This document shows, one piece after another, positions 27,457 to 35,995 of a DNA stretch of 64,000 nt (its first letter is position 1; each line of letters begins with the position of its first letter). The notes under the pieces were generated by a model. The model saw only the letters and a list, made by a program, of their open reading frames with translations, did no database searches and had not been told where the DNA came from. Made by a program: the position numbers and the translations under genes. This DNA comes from Anaerocolumna sp. AGMB13020. Lineage in GTDB: Bacteria > Bacillota > Clostridia > Lachnospirales > Lachnospiraceae. The DNA lies in contig NZ_CP136910.1 of NCBI RefSeq assembly GCF_033100115.1, positions 2,232,001-2,296,000 of the forward strand, written 5' to 3'.

Positions 27457-27716
27457 AAAGACCTCTTTTCTGAATGTTAGATTTTTACCTGTTTTATTCA
27501 TACTTTCTTTTTCTGAGTAAGAAATTAGTAAGGATTTCTTTATTTCTTATGAAAAGCTTCCTATTATATAAGCAACTTCAGGCTATATATGTATTTTAAT
27601 AATTAATGAACCTTATCTTAACTTTATTACTCCATTCTTACTAACTTTATGTAACTGTTTATACTATCCCATGTCTCTTTTTTACAGTCTCTTTTTACAG
27701 TCTCTTTTTCTATTGC

Positions 27717-28100
27717 TTGTTCTCTTATTTCTTGCATGTTAAATTCTCTTTGTGGCTACAATGCTTCGTGTCCTTTTTTCTCTATTAATTACAGTTCTGT
27801 TTATTCTTCTAAGCTATAATTCTCTTTGTACTTCTATTCTTCATATACTTTTTCTCTTAAATTACTTGTTCTGTTTTTCTTCTATGCTATAATTCCTTTG
27901 TACTTCTATCCTTCATGTCGTGTTATCTGTTATACTACTTGTTCTGTTTTTCTTTTAAGCTAAATTCTCTTTATGCTTCTATTCTTCATGTCCTTTTTTC
28001 TAATAAACTACTTGTTCTGTTTTTCTTCTATGCTAAAATTCCTCTGTACTTCTATCCTTCATGTCGTGTTTTCAGTTATACTACTTGTTCTGTTTACCTT
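27717..28100. repeat. Tandem array of 73-bp repeats
   Basis: Successive units begin at 27793, 27866, 27939, 28012 and 28085 (partial) with TTGTTCTGTTTTTCTTCTA or a close variant; an older copy starts near 27717. The spacing is exactly 73 bases. The unit is pyrimidine-rich on the plus strand (purine-rich in the cob transcript) and is not a multiple of three, so it is not a coding repeat. Together with flanks it fills the gap between cobD and cbiP; 27457-27716 holds no gene. Confidence 0.9.
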
Positions 28101-28121
28101 CAGCTCCAACATTCTTCTGCC

Positions 28122-29168
28122 CTATATGGCATCTTTCCCCAGAATCTCGCCGATTACTTTCAGCAGCTGTTCGTTATCTTCCCTTGCTTTAACGGCAGCC
28201 CGGTAGTAGCCAGGTCCTAACTGCCTGTAATTTTTACACTCTCTGATCAGAATCCCTCGCTTTAATAATTCCTCATAAAGCCCTTCTTTCCCATGAAAAA
28301 GCAGGAAATTGCCTTGTGAGGGATACACCTTAAATCCCAGGGCAGAAAGCCCCAAACTCAAATATTCTCTCTCCGACTCAATCCATTTGTATGTCTTTTC
28401 CCGATATGCCATATCCTTTAGTGCTTCCACACCGGCAAGCTGTGCCGGCAGTGATACATTCCAGGAAGGGGTATGCCGCAATAGCTCCTCCATTAATTCC
28501 TTGCCGCTGCAGACACCGTATCCAAGTCTCAGCCCTGCCAAGGCATAGAATTTTGTAAATGCCTTAAGGATAAAAAGCCCCGGATATCTCTTTCTATGGC
28601 AGATAAGTGACTCTGCTTCTTTCACAAAGTCGAGAAAGCATTCATCCACAACAAGAACTATCCCAAGTTCCTGGCATTTTTCTGCTACTTTTATCAAAAG
28701 CTTCTTATCTACAAGATTGCCTATCGGATTAGAAGGATTACACAAAAAAACCATATGAATATCAGGCGTCAGGTGGATAAGATAATCCTCCTGTAATGCA
28801 AAATCATTTTCTTCCTTTAAATTATAATACGCAATTTCGCAGCCAACAGCCTTAAGAGCCTGTTCATATTCTATGAAGGTAGGTGCACAAAGAAGCGCTT
28901 TGCCCGGTCTTATTACCTCACATAATCGGTATATCATATCAGAAGCCCCATTAGCACATATAAGCTCATCATCGTCTAAGGAGTGCTCTTTTGCAAGTGC
29001 TGTCTTAAGCTCCCTGTAGTAATCATCAGGATAGCGGTCGTATAGGTCCACTGAGTCTATGAGTATTTTTCGGACCCCTTCCGGCATACCAAAAGGATTC
29101 GTATTGACGGAAAAGTCCAAGGATACCTTTTTATCGTATATTTCACCACCGTGTGTATAACTGAACAT
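28122..29168 (-). CDS. cobD: L-threonine-O-3-phosphate decarboxylase, CobD type
   Basis: A 348-residue PLP enzyme of the class I/II aminotransferase fold making (R)-1-aminopropan-2-ol phosphate, the linker of the nucleotide loop. Typical landmarks are THGGEIYDKKVSLDFSVN at the N-terminus, LCNPSNPIGN, VVDECFLDF and the PLP lysine in FILKAFTKFYALAGLRLGYG. Histidinol-phosphate aminotransferase is a close relative, but the position next to cbiB, whose product uses this linker, supports CobD. Confidence 0.93.
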   Translation of the reverse strand: MFSYTHGGEIYDKKVSLDFSVNTNPFGMPEGVRKILIDSVDLYDRYPDDYYRELKTALAKEHSLDDDELICANGASDMIYRLCEVIRPGKALLCAPTFIEYEQALKAVGCEIAYYNLKEENDFALQEDYLIHLTPDIHMVFLCNPSNPIGNLVDKKLLIKVAEKCQELGIVLVVDECFLDFVKEAESLICHRKRYPGLFILKAFTKFYALAGLRLGYGVCSGKELMEELLRHTPSWNVSLPAQLAGVEALKDMAYREKTYKWIESEREYLSLGLSALGFKVYPSQGNFLLFHGKEGLYEELLKRGILIRECKNYRQLGPGYYRAAVKAREDNEQLLKVIGEILGKDAI

Positions 29169-29263
29169 GCTCTATTTTCTTTCCTTTCTTACAATGCTTC
29201 CTTACGGCTGCTCCGTTTAGGAAATAAACTTTGTTTCGCTGTATCTTACTTAAGCTCCGGCTC

Positions 29264-30235
29264 TTATAAATACCTCATTATAAGGGCTCTGCATCCGCCA
29301 AACAGAAGCAGTGCAAATAACGAACTGACATACATCAGACGGTTTGCTCTCTTAATATCTTCTCTTTCCACCGGCCTGGTATTATCACCTATGGTCTTTT
29401 TATGATGAATTACCCCAAAATAGGAGGCATCACCGCCTAACTGTACCCTCAGGCCTCCGGCACATGCACTTTCCGTCTGAGCAGAATTCGGACTGGAATG
29501 GTTTCTGTTATCTCTTCGGTAAATACGAAAAGCTTCTTTCAGGTGTAAACCTGTCAACGGGCAGCTTACTATAAACAGATAGGCTGCTACTCGTGACGGG
29601 ATATAGTTTAATATATCATCCAGTCTGGCTGCACATCTTCCGAAATAAAGATATTTGCTGTTCTTATAGCCTACCATGGAATCCATAGTATTAACTGCCT
29701 TATATAGAAAACCCAGTACCGGTCCTCCCAGCAAAAGATAACACAAAGGAGCTATCACACCGTCAGAGGTATTCTCTGCAACAGTTTCAACGGCTGCCTT
29801 TATGATGCCCTCCTCTGTCAGTTCCTTGGTATCTCTGCCGACAATCATGGAAACATTATATCTCGCTTCCTCTATATTCTTCTTACCTAAAGATTTATAG
29901 ACCTTCATGCTCTCTTTTTTTAAACATCTGGCTGCCAGCAGCTGATAACACATCACAGTCATAATACCAAATCCAAGCCATCGGTTGATCTGATAAGCCA
30001 GCTGTATAAGAAAGAAAGGAATCCCACCTGAGAAAGCCAAAACCACCAGTACTAATATAAAACCGCCGATAAGCTCACCTTTCTTTGTTACCGGCAAAAG
30101 TTTCCTAAGTATCTTCTCTGTTATTTGTATCAGTTTTCCGATTAATCTTACCGGATGATACAGCCAATAGGGATCACCAAGAATAAAATCCAACAAAAAG
30201 CCTGCCAGACACGCCAAAAGAATATCGTATACCAT
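29264..30235 (-). CDS. cbiB: Adenosylcobinamide-phosphate synthase CbiB
   Basis: A 323-residue membrane protein that joins aminopropanol phosphate to adenosylcobyric acid. Family hallmarks: GDPYWLYHPVRLIGKLI near the N-terminus, the acidic SDGVIAPLCYLLLGGP, NTMDSMVGYKN and SPNSAQTESACAGGLRVQLGG. Several hydrophobic segments (1-20, 55-80, 155-180, 210-225, 300-320) fit an integral membrane enzyme. Lies 95 bases before cobD in the same operon. Confidence 0.96.
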   Translation of the reverse strand: MVYDILLACLAGFLLDFILGDPYWLYHPVRLIGKLIQITEKILRKLLPVTKKGELIGGFILVLVVLAFSGGIPFFLIQLAYQINRWLGFGIMTVMCYQLLAARCLKKESMKVYKSLGKKNIEEARYNVSMIVGRDTKELTEEGIIKAAVETVAENTSDGVIAPLCYLLLGGPVLGFLYKAVNTMDSMVGYKNSKYLYFGRCAARLDDILNYIPSRVAAYLFIVSCPLTGLHLKEAFRIYRRDNRNHSSPNSAQTESACAGGLRVQLGGDASYFGVIHHKKTIGDNTRPVEREDIKRANRLMYVSSLFALLLFGGCRALIMRYL

Positions 30236-30375
30236 AATCTTACCTCTATCTCCCCATTTTTCCTGAAGTTCTACAGCAAACTAATCTTATACAGCATATA
30301 GAATCTGCATATAGAATTAGAATTACGACTTCGTAATTATAGATACTGCCAGAACCTTCGCTATTATAAAAATAC

Positions 30376-30954
30376 TTAACTTAACTTCTGTAATACCTTT
30401 AAAGAGTACTCTCCTACCAGTTCACATAAGTAACCTTCACCATTTTTTAGCTGCCAGTCAAAATAACCTTTCTTCTCAAGACTGTATTTATTAAGAATTG
30501 CCATAATCGTTCCTCCGTGTACCACGAAGGTTATTGGGCTATCCGTATTAAGAAGGATCTCTTCATAAGCTTTTGTACAGCGTTCCTTAAAGGCTTCATT
30601 TCCTTCACCTCCAGGAAAATCCATAGTTCCTCCGCTGTCAATCCAGGCCTGATACTTCGCATTGTCTGCCAGTTCCAGATAATTCTTGTATTCAAATTCA
30701 CCAAAATTGCATTCCCTGAGTCCCTTATGTAATATTGGCCTTATTGCAGGAAATAGTATCTCCGCAGTTTCCTTACATCTTCTCAGTGGACTTGCATAGA
30801 TAATTTCTCGTTCTGAAAAAGGGTAAAGATAAGATTTCTCGCTTATCAACTGTTTCCCTGTTTCACACAGACCTTCATCGGTACTTCCAACATAACGCTT
30901 CTCAAGGTTTCCGGCTGTTATTCCATGCCGTATAAATCTTATGCTTCTGCCCAT
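30376..30954 (-). CDS. cobC: Histidine phosphatase, probable alpha-ribazole phosphatase
   Basis: A 192-residue phosphoglycerate-mutase-fold phosphatase. The phosphohistidine motif FIRHGITAGN is at about 6-15; SPLRRCKETAE and the second catalytic histidine in FVVHGGTIMAIL complete the active site. In this context it most likely removes the phosphate from alpha-ribazole-5'-phosphate or adenosylcobalamin-5'-phosphate. A perfect AATTACGA/TCGTAATT hairpin (30321-30338) lies in the gap to cbiB. Specificity within the histidine phosphatase family is inferred from neighbours. Confidence 0.88.
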   Translation of the reverse strand: MGRSIRFIRHGITAGNLEKRYVGSTDEGLCETGKQLISEKSYLYPFSEREIIYASPLRRCKETAEILFPAIRPILHKGLRECNFGEFEYKNYLELADNAKYQAWIDSGGTMDFPGGEGNEAFKERCTKAYEEILLNTDSPITFVVHGGTIMAILNKYSLEKKGYFDWQLKNGEGYLCELVGEYSLKVLQKLS

Positions 30955-31042
30955 TTTACCCTCCTTTTTAAACTTATTTATGTATCCTGCATGTTCATTG
31001 TTAACTTACTGGCGATGCTGTACTTCCCTTCCTATTCCTTTT

Positions 31043-31444
31043 CTATATTTCAGACTCTCCTTTTAACAGGAGTCCCAGTCCACAGGAGATTCGCTCAACA
31101 TGAACGGCATTAGAGGCAATTTTTAACGTACAGTGACCTACTGCTTCTCTAAAACGTCTGTCTTTCCTGTCCATGGGTACTACACCTGCTCCCACTTCAT
31201 TGCAGATAATCACTGCCGATGGGTTGTATTTGATCAGTTCCTCTGTAAATTCTTCCGGTTCTTCACCTTCTGTAAGTAACCGCTTTACAAATTCGTGGTA
31301 ATGGTTAATAAACCGCTTCTTAAATAATTCTTCTTTCGTACATACAGCACCGTCACAAAGTTGGTCACTGTCCTTTGTTATCTTATATTTCGTCAATACA
31401 TAATCTAACTTGCCCTGATTTAATCCACCGATATACAGTTCCAT
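31043..31444 (-). CDS. CobU-like protein with degenerate P-loop
   Basis: A 133-residue relative of the CobU kinase/guanylyltransferase. The N-terminal YIGGLNQGKLDYVL aligns with the Walker A of CobU but ends GKL instead of GK(S/T). The middle AVIICNEVGAGVVPMDRKDR matches the CobU VVTNEVGSGIVP region. The arginine-rich RFREAVGHCTLKIA matches the C-terminal portion. It is shorter than CobU (183 residues here) and lacks the guanylylation histidine region. ATG at 31444 has GGGG upstream; a TTG just before it is less likely. It may be an accessory or regulatory partner. Confidence 0.75.
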   Translation of the reverse strand: MELYIGGLNQGKLDYVLTKYKITKDSDQLCDGAVCTKEELFKKRFINHYHEFVKRLLTEGEEPEEFTEELIKYNPSAVIICNEVGAGVVPMDRKDRRFREAVGHCTLKIASNAVHVERISCGLGLLLKGESEI

Positions 31445-31618
31445 CAACTGCCCCTTTCTTTTTCCTTCTATAATACTTTGTATCTGTTTACACTTGCTCT
31501 CTTTATGTCATAGTACTCTATTGTACTCTGACAGCACCCTTGCAGAACAGTAGTCATCAAAAAGCTGGAACCTGAACTCCTTTATAACAGTACTATACAA
31601 CGTAGACATACGCATTTA

Positions 31619-32377
31619 TTATCTATACAGCACGGCACAGCTTATTACTACAAACAGCTCACAAAGCTGTAAGAAGAAACCCGCCAGGTCCCCTGTAATT
31701 CCCCCAAATTTCTTATCAGACATTCTTCTATAATAGAAAAAAACAACTACTACCGCTGCTGCCGGTACCATTCCTTTCACTCCGCCTATTATAAACATCA
31801 GAACAACCATAACGATAACTGTACCAAGGAGTGCCGCTGCTGTAACTTTTTTCTGAGCAGCAGAGGAAAAGGTATGCAGTGTTCCCTCTTTTTTAGCATT
31901 TGGAAACCAAATCAGAGAAAGTCCGCTGAATGCTCTGGATAATACGAATCCCAAAGCAATAAGCAGACAAGGTATCAGGTCTTTTATTTCCGTCAAGGCA
32001 CCGTAAAGAATCAGTATATACATAAGCCCTCCAATAACTGCAAAGGCACCGCAATGAGGATCTTTTAAGATCTTAAGCTTAACTTCCTTTGACTGATAGG
32101 AGCTCAGGGCATCTACTGTATCCAGAAAGCCATCCATATGGATTCCTCCTGTAATGATGAAAGGCAGCACAGCCGCTATGGCTGCCGTAAAGCTCTTTCC
32201 AAACCCTAAGCTTGCTGAAAGAAAATACCAGCCAAGAAAAACACCACCAATAATCACCCCTATCAGCGGAAAGAAAACCATGGAATATTTCATATCCTCT
32301 TCTTTCCATTCAAAGATAGGTACCGGAATCTTGGAATACATCGAAAATGTTATAGCCAGTCCTTTTACAAGTCCCAT
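31619..32377 (-). CDS. cobS: Adenosylcobinamide-GDP ribazoletransferase (cobalamin synthase)
   Basis: A 252-residue integral membrane enzyme that attaches alpha-ribazole to adenosylcobinamide-GDP. It begins KGLAITFSMYSKIPVP as usual, has the metal-binding acidic motif GGIHMDGFLDTVDALSS near residue 78-94, and KKFGGITGDLAGF near the C-terminus, with five to six hydrophobic segments. Its start overlaps the end of cobU by 13 bases with GGAGGAAAAAAT as ribosome site, so the two are translationally coupled. Confidence 0.96.
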   Translation of the reverse strand: MGLVKGLAITFSMYSKIPVPIFEWKEEDMKYSMVFFPLIGVIIGGVFLGWYFLSASLGFGKSFTAAIAAVLPFIITGGIHMDGFLDTVDALSSYQSKEVKLKILKDPHCGAFAVIGGLMYILILYGALTEIKDLIPCLLIALGFVLSRAFSGLSLIWFPNAKKEGTLHTFSSAAQKKVTAAALLGTVIVMVVLMFIIGGVKGMVPAAAVVVVFFYYRRMSDKKFGGITGDLAGFFLQLCELFVVISCAVLYR

Positions 32378-32916
32378 ATTTTTTCCTCCTCTTTGATTGT
32401 AAGCTTAAGCCCTGATACAATTTCATATACATTATCAGCCATTACAGTAAGCCGTCTGTTGATTTCACCCAGGTATTTCAGATAGCCCATGGTTTCCTCG
32501 TATACAGAACCATAGTCAGAGAATACTTCATTGGTAACAATCACTACATGCTCACATTGTCCTCTTAATACATTCACACCATTGATTATGGCATCACAGA
32601 GCCCCTTCCCGCCATATATACTGATATACCCTTTTGGATCATACATTTCATTTGCCAGTAGATTGGACATGCACTCCAAAAGCAATACTGGTCTGTCTGA
32701 AAGGGTGACACTTGCAATGTCCGTATACTGCTCCAGGGTTTCATACCCTTTGCCGGCTCTTACAGTGCGGTGCTTCGCTATCTTCTGCCTGCATTCCTCG
32801 TCCCAGGGAATCATGGTAGCCAGATAGGTTGCTCTATCCTTTTTTAAGGTTTCAATTACCTTTTCTGCAAAAGCTGATTTACCGCTGGCACTTCCACCGG
32901 TCACCAGTACCATCAT
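32365..32916 (-). CDS. cobU: Adenosylcobinamide kinase / phosphate guanylyltransferase
   Basis: A 183-residue bifunctional enzyme that phosphorylates adenosylcobinamide and adds GMP. The P-loop TGGSASGKSAFAE is at residues 6-18; the guanylylated histidine is in IAKHRTVRAGKGYETLE; VLLLECMSNLLANEMY and VIVTNEVFSDYG follow. All required residues are present, in contrast to the CobU-like protein encoded two genes downstream. Confidence 0.95.
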   Translation of the reverse strand: MMVLVTGGSASGKSAFAEKVIETLKKDRATYLATMIPWDEECRQKIAKHRTVRAGKGYETLEQYTDIASVTLSDRPVLLLECMSNLLANEMYDPKGYISIYGGKGLCDAIINGVNVLRGQCEHVVIVTNEVFSDYGSVYEETMGYLKYLGEINRRLTVMADNVYEIVSGLKLTIKEEEKIWDL

Positions 32917-32940
32917 AGATTATCCCCCTTTTCATAATTG

Positions 32941-34353
32941 CTATTTTTGCTGTAAATCTTCATAAGCTGCAATCTTCATTCCGCAAAAGGTAGGTGAATT
33001 CCGGTACACTGCCTCCGCCATATCTAATAACGGAAACAAAAAAGCGGTACCGCTGCCTTCACCCAAAGCCAGATCACCGTAAATAACCGGTGTAAGCCCC
33101 AGTTCCTTTAAGATATAATCACAAGCCTTCTCCCTTCCCTGATGAGAGGCCAGCATGAAATGAACGGCATCCGGATTTATCCTGCTGGCAGTCAGGGCTG
33201 CCACAGCAGAGATAATTCCATCGATTACTACCGGAAGACGGTAAAGCATTCCCCCAAGGAATAATCCTGTAATCCCGGCAATATCAAAACCTCCTATTTT
33301 AGCAAGCACATCCAGAGGGTCAGAAGCGTCCGGTTTGTTAACTATGATTGCCTGTTCAATGACCTGTATCTTATGGATGATTCCTTCTTTTGATAAACCT
33401 GCACCGGGTCCGGTAAGCTCCTTCACCGGAAGCTTTAATAATACACTTGCCATGGCTGAACTGGTAGTGGTATTCCCAATTCCCATTTCTCCGGTTCCAA
33501 CAAGGGAATATCCTTTTTCCTTCAGCTCTTTCATAAGGTTAATACCGGTCATAACAGCCTGAATTGCCTGTTCTCTGCTCATAGCTGACCCTTTGGCAAT
33601 ATTAAAGGTGCCACTGGCAACTTTTGCATAGATGAAACCCTTCTGCAATGTAGCTCTGTGAATCTCCTGTCTTGCAGTTTCTTCCTCTTGATCCAGTTTC
33701 GCTGTCATTACTTTCTCTGTATCCTTGTCCGGTTCTTCCAGCTTCTCTTTTTCTGTATCCCTGTCCAGGTTCTCTGACTCCTCTTCCGCGTTCTCGTCCA
33801 GGTTCTCTAGTTTATTTTTCTCTGCATACTTGTCCGGATTCTCTGGATTATTTCTCTCGGCATACTTGTCCGGGTTCTCTGGCTTATTTCTCTCGGCATA
33901 CTTGTCCGGGTTCTCTGACTTATTTCTCTCGGCATACTTGTCTGGGTTCTCTTTTTCTTCGTGCTTACCCGGATTCTCTGTTTTTGTTTCCTCTGTGTTC
34001 ATGCCGATGTCTACTGCGATTACCTGTGCGCCGCTAAAGCGGGCAAGGGTATTAATATTTCCTTTTCCTTCGGCGATATGACCGGCAACGATTGCTGTTA
34101 CACTTTGATCTGTCTGGGTGACACCTTCCTCCACCACTCCATTATCACTGCACATTACCACGATTGCTTTCTTATCCAGATTAATATCCTGACAACCAGT
34201 TATACCGGCAATTTTTATAAGATGTTTCTCAAAGGTTCCAAGGCTGTACAGAGGTTTCGCCACTTCATTCCAGCGAAGCTTACAGGCCTCCATGGCTTCC
34301 TTATCAAGTTCAAAGCTTCCTTTCGTTAAATCCTCAAACTGTCTCAAGTCCAT
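32941..34353 (-). CDS. cobT: Nicotinate-nucleotide:DMB phosphoribosyltransferase with repeat insertion
   Basis: A 470-residue enzyme making alpha-ribazole phosphate from nicotinate mononucleotide and a lower-ligand base. Core blocks are intact: CSDNGVVEEGVTQ near 68-80, KVASGTFNIAKGSAMSREQA, GTGEMGIGNTT, GPGAGLS and the catalytic glutamate in LGEGSGTAFLFP. The family is normally about 350 residues. The excess comes from residues about 125-229, eight degenerate copies of a 12-residue unit (ENPDKYAERNKP and variants) inserted in the loop between VIAVDIGMN and the KVASGT segment. ATG at 34353 has AAGGTG six bases upstream; the upstream GTG is part of that site. It starts 12 bases after cbiA. Confidence 0.95.
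   Translation of the reverse strand: MDLRQFEDLTKGSFELDKEAMEACKLRWNEVAKPLYSLGTFEKHLIKIAGITGCQDINLDKKAIVVMCSDNGVVEEGVTQTDQSVTAIVAGHIAEGKGNINTLARFSGAQVIAVDIGMNTEETKTENPGKHEEKENPDKYAERNKSENPDKYAERNKPENPDKYAERNNPENPDKYAEKNKLENLDENAEEESENLDRDTEKEKLEEPDKDTEKVMTAKLDQEEETARQEIHRATLQKGFIYAKVASGTFNIAKGSAMSREQAIQAVMTGINLMKELKEKGYSLVGTGEMGIGNTTTSSAMASVLLKLPVKELTGPGAGLSKEGIIHKIQVIEQAIIVNKPDASDPLDVLAKIGGFDIAGITGLFLGGMLYRLPVVIDGIISAVAALTASRINPDAVHFMLASHQGREKACDYILKELGLTPVIYGDLALGEGSGTAFLFPLLDMAEAVYRNSPTFCGMKIAAYEDLQQK
33667..33981 (-). repeat. In-frame 36-bp tandem repeats inside cobT
   Basis: About eight units of 36 bases (one 33) code for ENPDKYAERNKS-like 12-mers. The four units nearest the 5' end are almost identical, the others have drifted. 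The peptide is strongly charged, rich in Glu, Lys, Asn and Asp, and would be a flexible or helical surface loop. Period and frame are kept, so the gene stays open. Confidence 0.92.
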
Positions 34354-34365
34354 ATCTTGCACCTT

Positions 34366-35823
34366 TTATCTTCCATATTCTTCTGCTTTCTTAAGATAGC
34401 GCCAGGCAGCTTTTACATTGCCAGGAAAATAAAGATGGGGAAATCCGGCATACATTCTATCCGTTGCAATTACTTCTCTCCATTCCTGTCCATTGGAGGC
34501 TTTCGTTACCAAATAATCCTCACCGATTATATCGCTATCCCAATAGTGAAATTCATGGGCTCTCAGGCATTCACCTTTTTCAGCCAGCAGACTGTCCTTC
34601 TCTGCCTTCAACTCCACATAACCAAAACGTCTTAACCTGCCTGTGGGAAAGGCTTTCCCGGAAAATGTCCCCACCATTTCATATACTTTGCCTTCCTTAT
34701 CCTCCAATTCCTTTTGAAGATAAAGAAAACCTCCACATTCCGCTATCACAGGTATCCCCTTATGAATACACTCTCTGATTTCTTCTCTTATGGATATATT
34801 TTTACTTAACCCCTCTCCATGGAGCTCAGGATAACCCCCTCCCAGGTAAAGCCCTGAAAGCTCCTTCGGAAGCCTGTCATCCCTTAGCGGACTGAAAGGA
34901 ATAATTTCTCCGCCTAGACTTTCTAACAGCTTTAAATTTTCCCTATAATAAAAGGTAAACGCTTCATCCATGGCTACGCCTATCTTTACAGGTCTGGTTA
35001 CAGATGTCTGGTAAATGTTTCGGTATAAGGAACTATTTCCTTCGGAATAACCAGATAAATCACTTTCCGTATTAGTTTTTGATGGTTTAGCCGGGTCATG
35101 ATTTCCACTTCTTTCTATATATGTAGAATATTCTACAGCCGTTGCCTCCGATGCAAGCTCCAGTAAGCCTTCTATATCCACCGTTTTCTCAAGCTCGTTG
35201 CTCAATCGGGAAAGAATATCACCCAGGTTCTGGATTTCCTCTGCCATCAGCAATCCCAAATGACGGCTCTCTATGACGATATCCTTAAGTTCCGGTACGT
35301 AACCAAAGCATTTCGTCCCCAGTTCCACACATTTATTTTGGGCTGCTTCATAAAGCACAGGAGATAAACGGTTGAAGATTACACCGGCTATCCTACTGTC
35401 TTTCTTATATTTTAGAAAGCCCTGCAGCAAAGCTCCGAGGGAGTTTCCCATTCCTTTGGCTTCAATTATCAGTATGACCGGTGTAGCTGTAAGGGAAGCC
35501 ACCTCATAGGAACTGCTTTGTTCTGTGAACCCAATACCATCGTAATAACCCATAACGCCTTCCATTACTGAGATATCACTATCCTTACTGCCTTCCAGGA
35601 ATACTTCTTTTACAGCTTCTTCTCCCGAAAGAAAGATATCCAGGTTATAGGACTTTGTTCCAATAACCTTCCTGTGAAACATAGGGTCAATATAATCCGG
35701 TCCGCATTTAAAGGAGCTGATTACCATTCCTCTCTCCTTAAGACACCTTAAGATTCCGCAGGTAATAGTGGTTTTTCCAGTTCCGCTTTTGGTTCCGGCA
35801 AACATAATTCGGTTTCTTTTCAT
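34366..35823 (-). CDS. cbiA: Cobyrinate a,c-diamide synthase
   Basis: A 485-residue glutamine amidotransferase amidating the a and c side chains. The N-terminal ATP site is AGTKSGTGKTTITCGIL (9-25), followed by KCGPDYIDPMFH; the glutaminase domain has the cysteine in VIAECGGFLYL and the histidine in RAHEFHYWD. A serine/asparagine-rich linker (about 225-275) is somewhat longer than usual. Downstream (34354-34365) cobT follows almost immediately. Confidence 0.96.
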   Translation of the reverse strand: MKRNRIMFAGTKSGTGKTTITCGILRCLKERGMVISSFKCGPDYIDPMFHRKVIGTKSYNLDIFLSGEEAVKEVFLEGSKDSDISVMEGVMGYYDGIGFTEQSSSYEVASLTATPVILIIEAKGMGNSLGALLQGFLKYKKDSRIAGVIFNRLSPVLYEAAQNKCVELGTKCFGYVPELKDIVIESRHLGLLMAEEIQNLGDILSRLSNELEKTVDIEGLLELASEATAVEYSTYIERSGNHDPAKPSKTNTESDLSGYSEGNSSLYRNIYQTSVTRPVKIGVAMDEAFTFYYRENLKLLESLGGEIIPFSPLRDDRLPKELSGLYLGGGYPELHGEGLSKNISIREEIRECIHKGIPVIAECGGFLYLQKELEDKEGKVYEMVGTFSGKAFPTGRLRRFGYVELKAEKDSLLAEKGECLRAHEFHYWDSDIIGEDYLVTKASNGQEWREVIATDRMYAGFPHLYFPGNVKAAWRYLKKAEEYGR

Positions 35824-35863
35824 TTTAACCTCTATTCTTGCGCACGTTCTTTGCGCATACCAA

Positions 35864-35917
35864 GTTTGTGGTGCTCAAGCACAAACTTGCGGTTGAAAAT
35901 TTATTATTCAATCGAAC
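35864..35917. repeat. Intergenic hairpin module, copy 1
   Basis: Between cbiET and cbiA: a perfect stem CAAGTTTGTG/CACAAACTTG followed by GCGGTTGAAAATTTATTATT and CAATCGA. The same arrangement (hairpin, then CGTTGAAAG...CTTTCAATC) recurs before cbiM at about 46664-46717. Confidence 0.65.
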
Positions 35918-35995
35918 CCCCACTCGCGCTTTGGCGTATGCTGGATACCATTCGTTCCTTGGCATCCTCCCGCCATTAGTGGAAATTGACTGTTT

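Noticed and set aside
27915..28220. Plus-strand open frame of 101 codons in the 73-bp repeat region
   Set aside because: It follows the repeat sequence, has no ribosome site, runs into the antisense of cobD and the repeat period is not a multiple of three.
33672..34081. Plus-strand repeat-containing frames opposite cobT (SRHTCPGSL... and FLSAYLSGFSG...)
   Set aside because: They are the antisense reading of the cobT repeat insertion; cobT itself is clearly the coding strand.
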